Part shown: one piece after another, positions 52,440-64,000 of the stretch
Position numbering within the stretch: position 1 is the first letter of the stretch
Layout of the letters: each line of letters begins with the position of its first letter
From: Varroa destructor
Taxonomy: Eukaryota; Arthropoda; Arachnida; Mesostigmata; Varroidae
Length of the DNA stretch: 64,000 nt
Direction of reading: 5' to 3'
Assembly: GCF_002443255.2 (NCBI RefSeq)
Contig: NW_019211457.1
Location: forward strand, 50,678,242 to 50,742,241
Notes under the pieces: model-generated
Told to the model about the DNA's origin: nothing
The model's database searches: none
The model's input: only the letters and a program-made list of their open reading frames with translations
Position numbers and translations under genes: made by a program

Positions 52440-53560
52440 TGATACCGATTGCCTAGTGTCATAGCTATTTAACTCAGCGCAGAGCCCAAAAGCGAACAAG
52501 AGCATCGTCACCACCGTCAACATCGTAATCACGGCCTTATTATTAGCAGCCCGTAGGATGCTACAAGTAGGGAAAAATCTTACATGCGCGGCAGTACAAA
52601 TCGGATCGGTTCGAGTTAAAGCCTGCTTCTCAAATCCAGTACGTAAAATGAGATCGTTGCTTCTAATCACTCTGGTCAGTATTACTAACCTCGCTACTGT
52701 AGTACTAATATGGGCGTAGATTTCATGTGAATCACGCGAGTCTGCGATATAATACCACGATGGCTGGTAGTAATAGTAAGACCGATAATAATCGCGAGGG
52801 CAGCAACAACAACAACAACAACTAGCCTACCAGCCCCGTTTCTGCGCTTACCGCAACTTGTAATAAGAATACATCGACTACGACTACCCACTTGATTCGT
52901 CGGCTGCTGGTTGCAAAGAATGGGCAGGAGTCCATGTCGAAATGTGGCCACACGGGACGCGGGGCGAGCCAAGGGATTGGAGTAAGACGGACGACAACAA
53001 ACTACCAATACGCGACGGTCAAGCGAAGATGTTCCATGGAAGAGGACATCGAAAGAGGAAATCGCACTCGTTTCTGCTACTGCTATCCATTCACAAAGAA
53101 GAGTCCACGGCCTTGAAGCAAGCGACAAGAACCCCGCTACCGCTGCTGAAAGCACCGAGCTCGGATGAGAAGCAGCAGTCAGAGCGGGGGTGGTCAGCAC
53201 CATATTCCACTGACGGTGGACGACGGCAACGGCCACAACCATAGGACTCCTCTGCTCGCAGACATAACTCTAATAGGACACAAACGGAAATAAAACTAGC
53301 AATAACACAATAATAATAAACGAGGCGCTCAAATCACAGGACAATGCTTGTCGCCACTCACTCAGAAACGCACAACAACACTTGTGTACACTTTTACTTC
53401 ACCGCCACAACAATGCGAAGGGATGCTCTCTTCCTTTTGTTATGTAGACAGTGCATTAGTAACAGGCACGGACAGGACATTAGCTCTTGGCGAGCGACTG
53501 GTTAAAAACATGGCGCTCTTGATTAGGGCGGCAAGAGACAACCTTTTCAACGCATGATGT
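52440..53560. other. GC-richer island with overlapping open frames
   Basis: Frames are open on both strands, with the longest (182 codons) on the minus strand at 52694-53242. (CAA)n lies at 52804-52822. The encoded strings are low-complexity (runs of V or of basic residues) and resemble no family. UTR or promoter sequence is more likely than coding. Confidence 0.35.
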
Positions 53561-54656
53561 TGTTTCCATTTCAAAAGTTAAAAAATCATGCTTTTTCAGG
53601 CAGATCTTGGTATTCAGCTGGAACGCTAGATAATACATGAGTTCTCGTAGAACGCATCTATTTGAGCTATTTAGGTGACAATAAACTTGTCAAAGAAAAA
53701 GGGAGTTTCATTGCCTGTTTCAGCAGTCTCAGAAAGCTACGATTTTATTGATAGTTTACCCAACTTTTATTTTCTTCTATTGATAGTGCATGTCAATTAT
53801 ATGCGCTCATTTACGCGTCACAATTTTCATTTGTAAATACCGGTGCGATGTTGTTTTTAATCGTGAAGACTAATAAAGAGATCGCTACTGTCGGTTTACA
53901 TCTAACCAAATTGATATTTACTTTACGGAAAAGCAAGCCCTTTCCTTGTCATGAAAAATATTTAATCAACAGGCTGCATATTCCATGCACACCTTTTCGT
54001 GAGGGAACCTTAACAAAGCACCTACAAAAATTAGGCCCATGTTCTGAAGGGTCGTTTTAGGTCGGGCAAACTCGCGGATCTGCATTCTTAGTACTACAAA
54101 TGTAAATACACCAACAGTGAATGAGTAATTGAGCATATGGATCAGATTTAGTCCAACGATTAGTCCACAAATCGGCTAACTTAGCTCAACACTCTCGTTG
54201 AATCCTCGTTAAATCCTATTGTTGTTTAAATACAGTAACTACTATTGATCACAGCAATATTGGTAAATTGTTGTCGTTCCATCAGCCATATGCACGGTAA
54301 AGATCCGTGGCCAACTCTTTCGACGCCATAAGATACGTCACAGCAATTTTCTAGGAAAGGACCCTATTTAATGCGCTTTCTTGTCCTGTTCTAGTTCGTA
54401 CAATACGACCGTCACCGCTGCCTCTAATCTCCATGAACGTGGGCAGCAACTATCACTCTTGAGTCAACCAAATGTCTGTCGTTCTTAGTCAGCATCAGCT
54501 CGAACGATGGCATTATTCGATTTGACTTGGACACGCGCAGCCAGGGGGCGCTTTTGTCACTCCTGTTGGACATGTAAATAGTGACGAAGAGAGACGTCGC
54601 AGGGAAATTCGCCACACTTTGGGCAGTGGAGTGGCCGCGACGAGACCACTGACATT

Positions 54657-54679
54657 GACTGACTGACTGACTGACTGAC
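54657..54679. repeat. (GACT)n microsatellite
   Basis: Near-perfect tetranucleotide repeat in the presumed leader of the gene starting at 55405. Confidence 0.9.
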
Positions 54680-54689
54680 AGACAGTGAC

Positions 54690-55404
54690 TTCCAGACTAT
54701 TGCTACAGCTGCTGCTGCTGCTGCTATTGGTGTTAACCGCGACTTCTTCGCTGTTGTCGTTACCGCCGCTCCCGCCGCCGCACCCTTCGCCGCCGTTGTT
54801 GTTGTAGTATTTCTCCTGTTACCGCTGCTGTTGCGCCTCTCTTTGAGCTGCCTGCCTCTCTGCAGGTTATTTTGCGCCTGGAGCAGTGGCGTGCGGTTGT
54901 ACAGCTAGGGCGACGTCGACTGTGGGAACTACTGCGGTTATCTCGACGACTTCTAGTAGTACCTTTGGTTTTACTTAGCGCGCTCAGTCCGTCGTAACCG
55001 TCATTTGGTTTTTCTTCTAATCACCAGCCACAATCGCCGTCGTCGTCGTAATAATCGATCAAAGAGGACCCAATTCAATGGTGTGATTAGGCAGAGAGGA
55101 AGAGATTCGTCGTCGTTGGGAAAAATCGTTCGCTCCGTATCGGTCGTGCGGTGGCGCCGTGTGTGCTAGAGGCGTGGAAGGTTTCTCTATTTGTACGTGT
55201 GACTATTCCGTGCGTGGTCTTAATCTCTATTTTTCCCTAGTGATTATTGTTGCCCCCTATTTTCTTCGGAGATCTATCACGTGTGTGTATTCCCGGCAAG
55301 ACCTCGCACCCCGATTGATCGTGTCGAAGGCGCAAAAAAACAACAGCGACGCAAGTGAATCTGTGCTCGTTTGTGTGCTACACTCGACCCGCAAAACTTG
55401 CAAA
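54690..55404 (+). other. Presumed 5' UTR and promoter-proximal sequence
   Basis: GC-rich, with (GCT)n at 54708-54725, CGC/CGT triplets and GTCGTCGTCG. This lies directly before a good start codon (CAAAATG). No TATA box was assigned. Confidence 0.4.
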
Positions 55405-55470
55405 ATGAATCGTCACAGTTTGATCCTTTCTGATGAACAACGGGAGGACCTGGTATCAGCGATCCCTTCG
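55405..55470 (+). CDS. First coding exon of unidentified gene
   Basis: ATG in good context opens 22 codons, MNRHSLILSDEQREDLVSAI followed by PS. They end exactly at a TTCG|GTATGT consensus donor in phase 0. The GC-rich leader upstream and the abrupt return to AT-rich sequence after the donor fit a first exon. The peptide is hydrophilic with no signal peptide. I do not recognise the protein, and the next exon was not found. An open frame reading through the donor to 55596 is probably intronic after residue 22. Confidence 0.45.
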
Positions 55471-55925
55471 GTATGTAGCGCTAAATCCAATTCAAAAAGG
55501 TCTGCCTATCTGATTGTGTTTATGTCGTCAAGTGTTACGATGATCTATCGAAAGTTTCGAACACGTAAGGAAAGAGTGTTTGAGGAGCTAATGTAGCTAG
55601 TCACGTATAGAGACAGCTATTTTCAACTCAGACTGGATCCAGTTTGGTGAAGACTTACGACTGTCTTTAGGCTCACTGAACTGGATTCAAACGTTTTAAG
55701 TTAAGGCTAGATTTCATGTAGAAAAGATGTTCCCAATGAAGCAAACTTCAGTTGATCAGTGTGTGAACAGTCGAAACCGCAGCTGAGCTTTTCCATTCAC
55801 ATTCTTTTTTTAATACGTCTACTATGTAGTTAAGTCAGTATATTATATTAATTTGAATGTTATCGACTAACATGTTTAGTCTCAACGGTTAAAGACCGCG
55901 TTTACCGCGGGAAATGGTTAAAATT

Positions 55926-55942
55926 GTGTGGCCTAGCGGTCA
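55926..55942 (+). repeat. tRNA-like A box fragment
   Basis: GTGTGGCCTAGCGGTCA closely resembles a tRNA D-arm/A-box. No B box was seen within 100 nt. Confidence 0.35.
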
Positions 55943-57116
55943 AAATACACCAGTTGTGCGCGCGGTGCGGCTTGATTTGTGCCCATCGGGGCGAGTCAGG
56001 TGCGTCAGCCGACAACACCGCGGCATCCGCACTGACGTAACAGATAAACAGGACACTGGCTAGACACAGAGACAGTCACGGATCGGATAGCCACAGCCGT
56101 AATAGTAGAAGGCAACTAACGTTGGCACTGGCATTGGTAACCATTGTCGCGACTCGACGGCAGCAGACGGCGGTGGAAACCAACAGAGCTTCAGCAGATA
56201 CAGGCAAACAGAAGTGAAGTCCGTCTGTTCCTCTCAGCCTGTTTGTGGGTCTGCTTGCGGACGACAATCGCTTGCCTATCTGCCTGCTTGATAGCTAGGT
56301 ATTCTACACAGATTATGGAGACGTTGCGGCCATTTTTATTTTTTCTCGACTATAGGGACGACGCAAGATCCAATATAACGGCATAACTAGAAGTAGCAAC
56401 AATGGGAGGTAGACCAAAGACGACTGCGACGACAACACTCTGTCTAAAAATTCGCTACAATATGTCTAATCAGAGCTGTATTCAACTAAAAACTTCACAA
56501 TATATTCGGCCTTTCGGACGGCCGTCTGTGCGCGTGCGGTCTCACACTAGCTTAAGCTCGGACACGCTGTTCTTGAAGCCAAAGCGTTCTGCTGACACTC
56601 TATTTGTTGATAGCAAGGAAGTTTTCCCAAAAAGTTTACTGCTCCGTTCGAGCATGGTAACCTAACTTAACCATAGGAAATGTCGATCGAAAGCAAATGA
56701 TGATGGTGGTGGTGGTAGAAGTGCGACAAACAAAATATCCTTATGGGCTTAATTTTATCGCGAACCACGTCGATGTGTGTCTATAGAGATGTAAATCTTT
56801 GTTCGTAAATTAAACAGCTGCCGCTTAGAAGATGAACTTGAATATAAGTCAGGTGATATGACGAACCGTAGTTTCCAACATCTATAATAATAAATGGAAC
56901 GAACTTGGTTTCGGTCCCTATATGCCCATTACTTGCTCTAAAAAGCAGAAAACCTAGCTGCCTTAATTTTTTTTTGCCAATAGTCTAAGTAATCACCGTG
57001 CGGACATGCCTAATCGTCTTATAGAGCCTATATTTCTTTAGTCATCGTAAGTGCAAGTTGATCCTATTCATAATGTGTAATCTGCAGTAGTCTCGTAGTC
57101 CAATACATATGATTAA

Positions 57117-57117
<1 letters not shown>

Positions 57118-57166
<49 letters not shown>
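57118..57166. repeat. (TA)n microsatellite
   Basis: About 24 TA units, the longest array in the window. Confidence 0.95.
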
Positions 57167-57168
<2 letters not shown>

Positions 57169-60100
57169 AGTATGAAAACAACTCTCTGGTTTTGTTTTTG
57201 ATTATTTTTCATGTTGTTTTGCGAGAGTCTTTTAATGTTTTTGTTCGATGCGTATGAGTAACTATTATGTAGTTGTTGGCGTATGTCGTATCAAAATGTG
57301 CAACCACGTATTGAGTGGTTAGATCTGTTAAATGGTTGGACTCGTTGTCTGGGTATGTCCACAACTGACATTTGATTCTGGGCCTTCTAACACTTGCTTT
57401 CGTCTCTCTTTCCTTCTCGACTGCGCCAGCGGTAACGGATAGAATAGCGACGTCGAACGGAGATCCAGCATCGGTGGAGAGCCTTTTCGAGCTGTGCTTT
57501 CACTGTCGTCGCGACCGGCGCCACTCTCGAGTACTATTTGCTAAAGCTGTTCTCTTGACTCTGGCCGTGGAGCTATAGCAACCGATCTTGTATAGATAGC
57601 TAACGTCTAGCTGGCTGTTTATTTGTGAGTGTGTGCAGCGTGTTGTTTTGGCTACCTACAGAAGAGGTCAATTGCTACTGTGTCGCCATCACTACTCGTC
57701 GTTGTCGTCGTTCACGATGTTTTTGCTGTTGCAATGGCGCTAGTGGTTGTGCCTTTGCCCGTCATGCTGGCAGTGATGGGCATCCGCTCATCGGGGTCCG
57801 CCGCCCAGATACACGTATGTCCGTTCGAAGGGCCTTCCTCGGGAATGCTTCGAGCTACTCGATGGTTTTCATGGGCACCATAGCAGCAGTGCTAGCACAG
57901 GCTGCACCATCAGCGGCCGGTGTTGTTGGGGTGTTCGGCTTCTGGCGCTTGGCCGACGACTTGCTGGGGTCGCTTTGCACTACCACGCCGTCAACATCGA
58001 TAGCACTGGCAGCGAAGGCGACCAACAACACTTTAAACGAAAAGTTAGTCTCGCTCCTCTGATTTACTTCTCTACATCTGTATGTCCTTTTTTTGCTTCT
58101 CTTGTGTCGTTATCGGCTCTTTGTCTGGCTTACTAAGCAGTATCTGGAGCATAAACACAGACGAGCTGCTCAAACCTGCGTATGCACACAAGTCATTGGC
58201 AGAACATCCCGTACCACACCGGAATTGCCAAGACTGTCAAGGGGGGTTCTTGTGGTTAACAGTAATGTAATCTAATATCATAGCGATGAAAGTGTGCGCG
58301 CCAGTGCCGGTTTTAAATCGCAATAGAGGAAACATCTAAATGCCCGATAACTTTTATCATCAATCGTTTAATATCAGTGTTTACCATATGCGTACTGTGT
58401 GCTTAGCGTTCGGAGTGTTTCCAAGCTAGTTAAAACGATAGTTCTACAAAGCGTATCGCAAGGTCTAAAACTGCCTACATATCCATACTGCTTTTACCAA
58501 ACATTAGTTATATCATCCATTTTGAAACATAACGTTTCTAAGAAAAGAAAGATATTTTGTTTCAGCAAGACCACATTGAGGTTCGCGAACAAGCAGTTGA
58601 AATTTCTATTCCATCAAACAATGCGAAATACTTCAATATGTGACTGAAAAGGTGCTCACCCTGTTATGCTTTATTTACTCACCATTATTGTTGTGGCTTG
58701 TAAGTTATTTCATGTATTCATCAAATGATTGCGGCTATTATTAAGAACAAATCAAACTGTTGATGACTGGCTTGACAGCTGTACATGGTGCCCCCTACTT
58801 TGTCATTGCATCGCTTGCCTTATGGTACTCGAGAACTTCGCGCAGTTCGCAATTCTCGATATGCAAAGGTATCGCGCCCCAGACAATATCAACATAATCT
58901 CGACATAGATACGAGCGCATTTCATTGAGTGGTTGACCAGCATTGTGACAGAGAACATGTTGTTTTTGTGTTAATCCAGAGCGTTGTGGCAACAGCGGCT
59001 GCCACCGTTAGCCATCTGAATCACGTGTCTCACTTCGAAGTTGCCGTTGTATCGCTTCTAGTCGTTCTTTTTTTCTTTATATACGCAGTGTTATTACCCT
59101 GGTTTGGCCTTCAATGTTGTGGTTTTTTCATTGACCGGGGTTGTAAAAAGAAAGTGTGGGATAACAAAAACTATCGCTGTTTAATCTTTGTGCCGAGTAT
59201 TGTTTCAGTTTTTTCATAGCTTCAGTTTCCAGAGCGCATGTCTATCTTGTTCTAGTCTTGTATCCGCGAAGTTTAACAACAGGCTATTAGCGTTTTCCTG
59301 CTAAAGCAATGGTTCGCTTGTCCGTCGATTGTTCCAGTCCTGCAATGTTACTCTGAACTGCTACGACTGAGCTAAAATCAAAGTAAAGCCGGATGTTGCT
59401 ACCGCTATCGGATCAAAGTTAGATCGGCCCGGGCAATTCTTGCCGCGTATCTATTTTTGCACTATGAACATTACTTGTATCGGCTCGTGCAGTGCTGCTT
59501 CTTCGCTTACTGTCTTCTACACTGTTTCTTCGCACGTTAATTTACGCACATTTAATTCCAGTAGATGCAAGTAAGGGCAACGCGGTAGCAATTCGGCTTA
59601 GTCGTTGAAAACACCTAAGAACTGTAACATTTCGCAGATTTATAGGGAAATAGAAATCACATTTTTGTTAGCCATTAGAACGTACATATATTACAGTCGA
59701 ACGTTATACAAACGTACGAAACAACTACCCACGTAATATCAAATATAAATTTCGCGTGTTTGTGTTCACCTTATTTGTGTGCATGTGTGAAATTTTCAAG
59801 CGTCTGTTCGTAAAATTGCTAGGCCCAGCCATTGCATCTGACGTAAATCGGTTTCTGTTAGCGTTCTGATACGACTATCAGCGGTAACGGCAGTAATTGA
59901 AGTGAAAACGTATCTTTGATTTTGTTGCGGTTGTTTTACTTCAGCATGGAGACAATGCTTAGCTTTTGAGGGCAAACAGATTTTTTCTCAATAGGAAACA
60001 CTGCCAAACAAAGCAACAAACCTTGCTCACGTATGCGAAGTACGATACATCAATTGGTGATTAGGAGCAGCTAGTTCCTCTCAGACATCCGTACAAATAT

Positions 60101-60557
60101 TAATATTGCTAGTTTCTTTTTAATGAGCTCTCACGTGAAGTAGCAGCGACCGTGCTGTTTTTTGTAGGCGGGACCGTTTGCTATTATATCCAACTGGATT
60201 GATCAGTGTGAAGCCAGTGTCGCATTCATGTGTCGGAGATCTGACCCTATTAACACGAGACGCTAACAGTACGATTGCTGGCGTTGATGAACGGTATACG
60301 ATGTCTAGCCAAACATGATATGCGCTTTTCTTGCTTCGACATCGTTCCTGTTGTAAAGAACTAACCGTGGCTAGTGATTTCGGGATAGAATTTCGGGGAT
60401 AGCTTTCGGAGATAGTCAGCAGTAGTCAAGCGGTGGGAAGTCTGCTTGCAACGCACACATAGGACTTGATCGCGCCACACCATAGGTTGTTCCTTATAAT
60501 AAAAGCCAATATATATATAATCTATATCATATACGGTCAGCGCTTATTTACTTGTTA

Positions 60558-60755
60558 TAAGCACCAACTGCATTCTCCTCTCTTTGGAAAGTTCTGACAA
60601 AGTTTTTTTTTGTTTGTCATCTGTTCATACTTTACCCTTGCCCACTTCACTGTTTCAGCAGCATCTCTAATGACTCGATGTGTTACAGCTGGTGCTGTCG
60701 CGGTTGTGGCGAAATCGGTAGTGGAACTGGAATTGGCGTTGATGAACGACCGCAC
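60558..60755 (-). CDS. Possible exon with CCCH-like zinc finger start
   Basis: The minus frame contains VKWARVKYEQMTNKKKLCQN then FPKRGECSW. C-x8-C with K.LC.NF.K.GEC is how many CCCH zinc fingers begin ('LC.NF..G.C.YG..C.F.H'). The frame ends two codons later (C, L, stop). If an intron starts at TG|GTGCTT, the finger would be completed on another exon, which I did not find. The donor is weak. Confidence 0.25.
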
Positions 60756-60829
60756 TGCAGCAGGTCGTAGAGTTGCTGACTTTGGTCCTCGTTAAGCAGC
60801 GCTTGGCCTTCTTTTCATCAGTCGATTTT

Positions 60830-60905
60830 ACGCGAGGCATATTACCGCTAGCGAATAGGTTTCCAAAGCTCCGAAAAGGTGCTATGGCTTCAACTTCTGT
60901 TAACA
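60830..60905 (-). other. Strong splice acceptor-like tract
   Basis: On the minus strand a long T/C-rich run ends in GTTAACAG. It is followed by an open segment VEAIAPFRSFGNLFASG that reaches GCG|GTAATA. This could be a small exon of the same gene as the CCCH-like segment. It could also be chance, since the run encodes a fake signal-peptide-like Leu stretch. Confidence 0.2.
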
Positions 60906-62790
60906 ATGACAGCAACAATAAAGACAACGACAGTAAAAACAACAACGAAGTGGCATCAATCAAGTTTTGCTGATGACGGCATAGTTGCCATATTAATTAG
61001 TTTCTTGTTACTTTTTTCATGAGCAAAAAAGAACTATAGGGATTATTTGTTTTCTCTATATTGCGTCAGTCACAACTATGGGCTCGTATATGTACATGAA
61101 CCTACGATATGAAAATTTATCTATACGTAGAAAATTGTGATTGATATTTTAAAAGCAGTCTAAGCATCGGAAAGGTATCCAACTTAAAATCCCACTTCGA
61201 AGAATTGCCAGTACAAGGAATGGTCGTTTAGAATCCAAGACTGCCTGAAAGCATATTGTCAAAACGTAGATCTATTAAAAGAAAAGTCCGTCGAAACTGT
61301 CTCAGTAGAATCGATTGTTGTCGTTAAGAACATCACGGTATTATTGTTTATAAAAAAGATGAGCACCAGTTGGTATGGTGTGCAAAGGTGTCATCACTTG
61401 GCTTACAACAGCTATAGCCAAAGTTCGTAATTTAACGCTCTTTGACAAAGTGGGTGCCTTCCTTTATGCCGCATTACTAACACACACACAGGTTCTGTGT
61501 AATAACAATGGCATCTCTTTACCAATTTCCGCCTTTAAACCTTCGTGCATAGCTCAGAATTCTCCGCAACCGTTGTTATGGAGTCTATCTAGTTCTACGA
61601 CAACACTATCGTTCAGGCGATTACGTTGACGTTAACACCAGGGACGGAAGAGCCAATTGTCTAATTGTGGTAGGATCATTTTTCCTAATCTTTCTTATCA
61701 CTGTTTATGACTTAATCGTCTGTGTGGTAATATCATGCTGTTACAATCAGAGCCCAATGTTTACGCTCCGTCAGAAATTAGGGAAAAGGATTAGGCTGGA
61801 TTTTGTTAATAATCAAGCTAGCGGAGATAACAAATAAAGGAAAAGTTAGGCCAGCAACGGAAGTAGAATATACAAGTGACGTAACGCTCCGAAATCGAAG
61901 GCACACTGTAAACAGTGGCGATTATGGGTGCGACGCTACTGTAAGTTATATAAGTGAAATCCATCTGGGACACAACGGCTGCATTTCGCACTTATAATGC
62001 ATTGATTTCTAGGTAGATTATTTATTCCATAAATATCACGCGTTACGCAGCCATGGCGGCGAGGATCAATGGTGCTAATCATGTTCACTACTTCTATTAT
62101 GACATTGGGATTACCTATCTTTTGTAATTTAGTGAGCATAGCGTATCATAAGTATCATTGATTGAATAAAACTTTCATAAACATAAAGGGGAAACGTCTA
62201 TGTACTGTCATACGAACAAAGCATAGTTGCAAATATGGCAGCTGAAAATTTGTTGTCACCGTCGCGACTTTCTTTTAGCTGGGTGGCATTTTCTGTGTAT
62301 TCTGGGCCAACTTCATCATATTCCTTACGAGGCCCTAATTTCTGTGTCAACTGCATGCCGCGCGCGACCGACGACTACCAAATAATAGACGATTGTGGCG
62401 GTCCGTCGTTTTTCAGTCCACAGATGAAACGACAGGTCAGGGTGGCCCGTTCTGTGGAACCGCGACAGTTATCAAAACAACGGCACAATGCTTATCTTGC
62501 CTCGACAATTCTGACAGGTGAAACGATGTAGCTAACCAAAAAACACGAGAAAAATGAGCCTTGATGACTTGAGAACGAGAGAGAAGTTACACCTTTATTC
62601 ATAAAGGTTATTGTCGTGTGGCAAACGTTACATTGATGTTCAGACTTTCTCGAAACGGCCACTTACTACCGATATTGGACGAAATATCTAAGTGGAAGGC
62701 GTTAATCTATTTGCCATCGAATGGGTGACTGGTTACAAATGAGCTGAAAGTGAACCGCGCTGCTAGTAAATCGTCAAGGTTCGTTATATT

Positions 62791-62816
62791 ATCGGAAGTT
62801 TTTTAAAACTTCCGAT
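62791..62816. repeat. Hairpin, 12-bp stem
   Basis: ATCGGAAGTTTT and its exact complement are separated by TT. It lies 57 nt before a second hairpin. Confidence 0.85.
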
Positions 62817-62873
62817 TCACCAGGTGTTGCTCCCATAACTATGTGGTGTTCGGCGATCCTGAATTTACGCAAA

Positions 62874-62897
62874 GGTTTCAGCTTACGAGCTGAAACC
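62874..62897. repeat. Hairpin, 10-bp stem, TACG loop
   Basis: GGTTTCAGCT TACG AGCTGAAACC is a perfect 10-bp stem. Confidence 0.85.
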
Positions 62898-63255
62898 CAA
62901 GAAGGTAAAGTTTTTTTCTAATTTTTTTTTTAAATTTATTTTAAAGTTTTTCGACCCCAAATTACATGCGAAAGTATTGTTGAAATCATATGAGAGAGCG
63001 TGTTATATATATATATAATATAACAATAATAATAAGTATAGCATTACCAGAATATGCGCCCGTAGAGAAAACGATAATTTTGTGAGAACAGTATTTACTT
63101 GTCGTTTCACGTTTCCATTCAAATCATAATGTGTATGTCCTGATAGGTGATTTTATCTTTATTCAATGCAAATGTATTGACTCGAAAGGGTCGATATTTT
63201 TACTTAATTAAAATCTGTCTATAGTTCTATAGCTGAAGAGGCGGTGGTGTGTGAC

Positions 63256-63258
<3 letters not shown>

Positions 63259-63301
<43 letters not shown>

Positions 63302-63315
63302 CTATATATACTATA
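63259..63315. repeat. (TA)n microsatellite
   Basis: About 17 TA units, then TGTATATATAC and CTATATATAC variants. Confidence 0.95.
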
Positions 63316-64000
63316 TATACTAGTACGCTAGAAGCCCCATTCGTCTCTTTGCTTGTCGGGCCCAAAGCGACTAAGTGGTTCGATGAAGCTGAATCTCTGT
63401 GGATCACTAAGGATTGATTCTTAGAAGATCAGTATAGAAGATGAGGCCGATTGGCTAAGTATTTCCCTATAGAGAGAAGAGTTTCCTTTTTCAATAAAGC
63501 GTAATGCTAATTTTATTCCCATTTATCATATCTAAAAACTACGTTTCACTAACGTTCACCAACAGCAGGGCGGCCACCAGCATCCTACGCATGCATCAGT
63601 ATGAAAATTGTCGAAATCTGTTAGGTAACGGTTTCTAGTGAATAGCTGGCTTCCATTTAACGTTATTTTTATTATAAATATTGTTAGCCTTTGGGCTTTA
63701 AAATTTAATAGCAAAACAGACACAAGGCAAGGCCCGCAAGTGGCGCTTCATTGGGAACTAAACATAGGCGTTATAATTAATCAAAACATTAGCTTTTATT
63801 TTTATCCGTATTCTCAACTAATCTGTCATCAATTTTGTTAACCAGCGAATACAATATTGATGGAGGACTCACCAAGAACAGTGCATGCTTCAATGGTACG
63901 TCACAGTATTGTGAATCATGGATAGAAGTGTATTAGAGTTATAGCGTTTATACTTCTATAAGCGTTTATAGCATCAGTCACACATGATTCAGTAAAAAAA

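Larger units (their letters stand above)
43563..54600. other. Long gene-poor AT-rich region
   Basis: No exon was recognised in about 11 kb. It holds SINE-like tRNA boxes (44.24, 48.10, 50.61 and 51.49 kb), (TA)n arrays (46.55 and 51.76 kb) and a GC-richer island at 52.5-53.3 kb. Confidence 0.45.
55471..60540. other. Intron-like or intergenic stretch with GC islands
   Basis: No confident exon. GC-richer parts at 56.0-56.7 kb and 57.4-58.1 kb hold overlapping frames on both strands. A GGT run lies near 56.70 kb. Confidence 0.4.
60990..64000. other. Gene-poor tail of the window
   Basis: No exon recognised. An open frame at 62235-62531 (+) has a good ATG context and 98 codons but no family signature. 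Hairpins and a (TA)n array are listed separately. Confidence 0.4.

Noticed and set aside
52694..53242. A 182-codon minus-strand open frame
   Set aside because: Low-complexity valine runs, overlapping open frames on the other strand and no family motif. It more likely reflects GC-rich noncoding sequence.
57625..58062. A 145-codon plus frame with Cys-rich start
   Set aside because: Cys and Arg codons come from TGT/CGT triplet-rich DNA; the antisense frame has better protein composition, and neither is supported.
60667..60963. A secreted protein with a Leu-rich signal peptide (minus strand)
   Set aside because: The Leu-rich start is better read as the pyrimidine tract of a splice acceptor; the rest has no family signature.
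63219..63407. Open frame with a Tyr-Ile repeat (and similar at 39203-39445)
   Set aside because: Produced by translation of (TA)n microsatellites.

Overview
This is a stretch of animal nuclear DNA. The genes are spread out and split by introns with ordinary GT...AG borders. Between them lie AT-rich DNA, long (TA)n microsatellites, decayed transposon sequence and tRNA-like SINE heads. No bacterial operons, rRNA, complete tRNA genes or CRISPR arrays are visible. The protein families (an MFSD4/NaGLT1-type sugar transporter with a decayed copy beside it, a PEST-family tyrosine phosphatase, a TFCP2/gemini-type factor) fit an arthropod. A mite or tick is my best guess, but that is inference from gene content and style, not a diagnostic marker.

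Layout. (1) 0.5-5.1 kb, minus strand: four 3' exons of an MFS transporter, with matching splice phases, a stop codon and a poly(A) signal. The N-terminal exon is not found. (2) 7.8-8.1 kb: a dead non-LTR reverse transcriptase fragment. (3) 15.0-17.2 kb, minus strand: a second, broken copy of the same transporter with in-frame stops and frame slips. (4) 17-33 kb: mostly gene-poor, with weak candidate exons at 19.5, 24.2 and 25.0 kb and a GC-richer tract at 30.8-33.2 kb just before the next gene. (5) 33.2-37.5 kb, plus strand: four exons of a PTPN12/18/22 (PEST) phosphatase whose catalytic domain is complete. (6) 41.1-43.6 kb, minus strand: a CP2-family transcription factor made of one short N-terminal exon and one very large exon. 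(7) 44-54 kb: AT-rich, repeat-bearing DNA. (8) 54.6-55.5 kb, plus strand: a GC- and microsatellite-rich leader and a 22-codon first coding exon of an unidentified gene. (9) 56-64 kb: mixed intron-like or intergenic DNA with GC islands, a possible CCCH zinc-finger exon at 60.6 kb (minus) and hairpins at 62.8 kb.

The genes do not form a functional pathway. The only local relationship is the duplication of the transporter. The observations most worth a second look are the decayed transporter paralog, the 3'-biased intron loss suggested by the CP2 gene, a perfect 17-bp hairpin in the phosphatase's first intron, and the SINE heads. I did not find a convincing novel multi-gene system.
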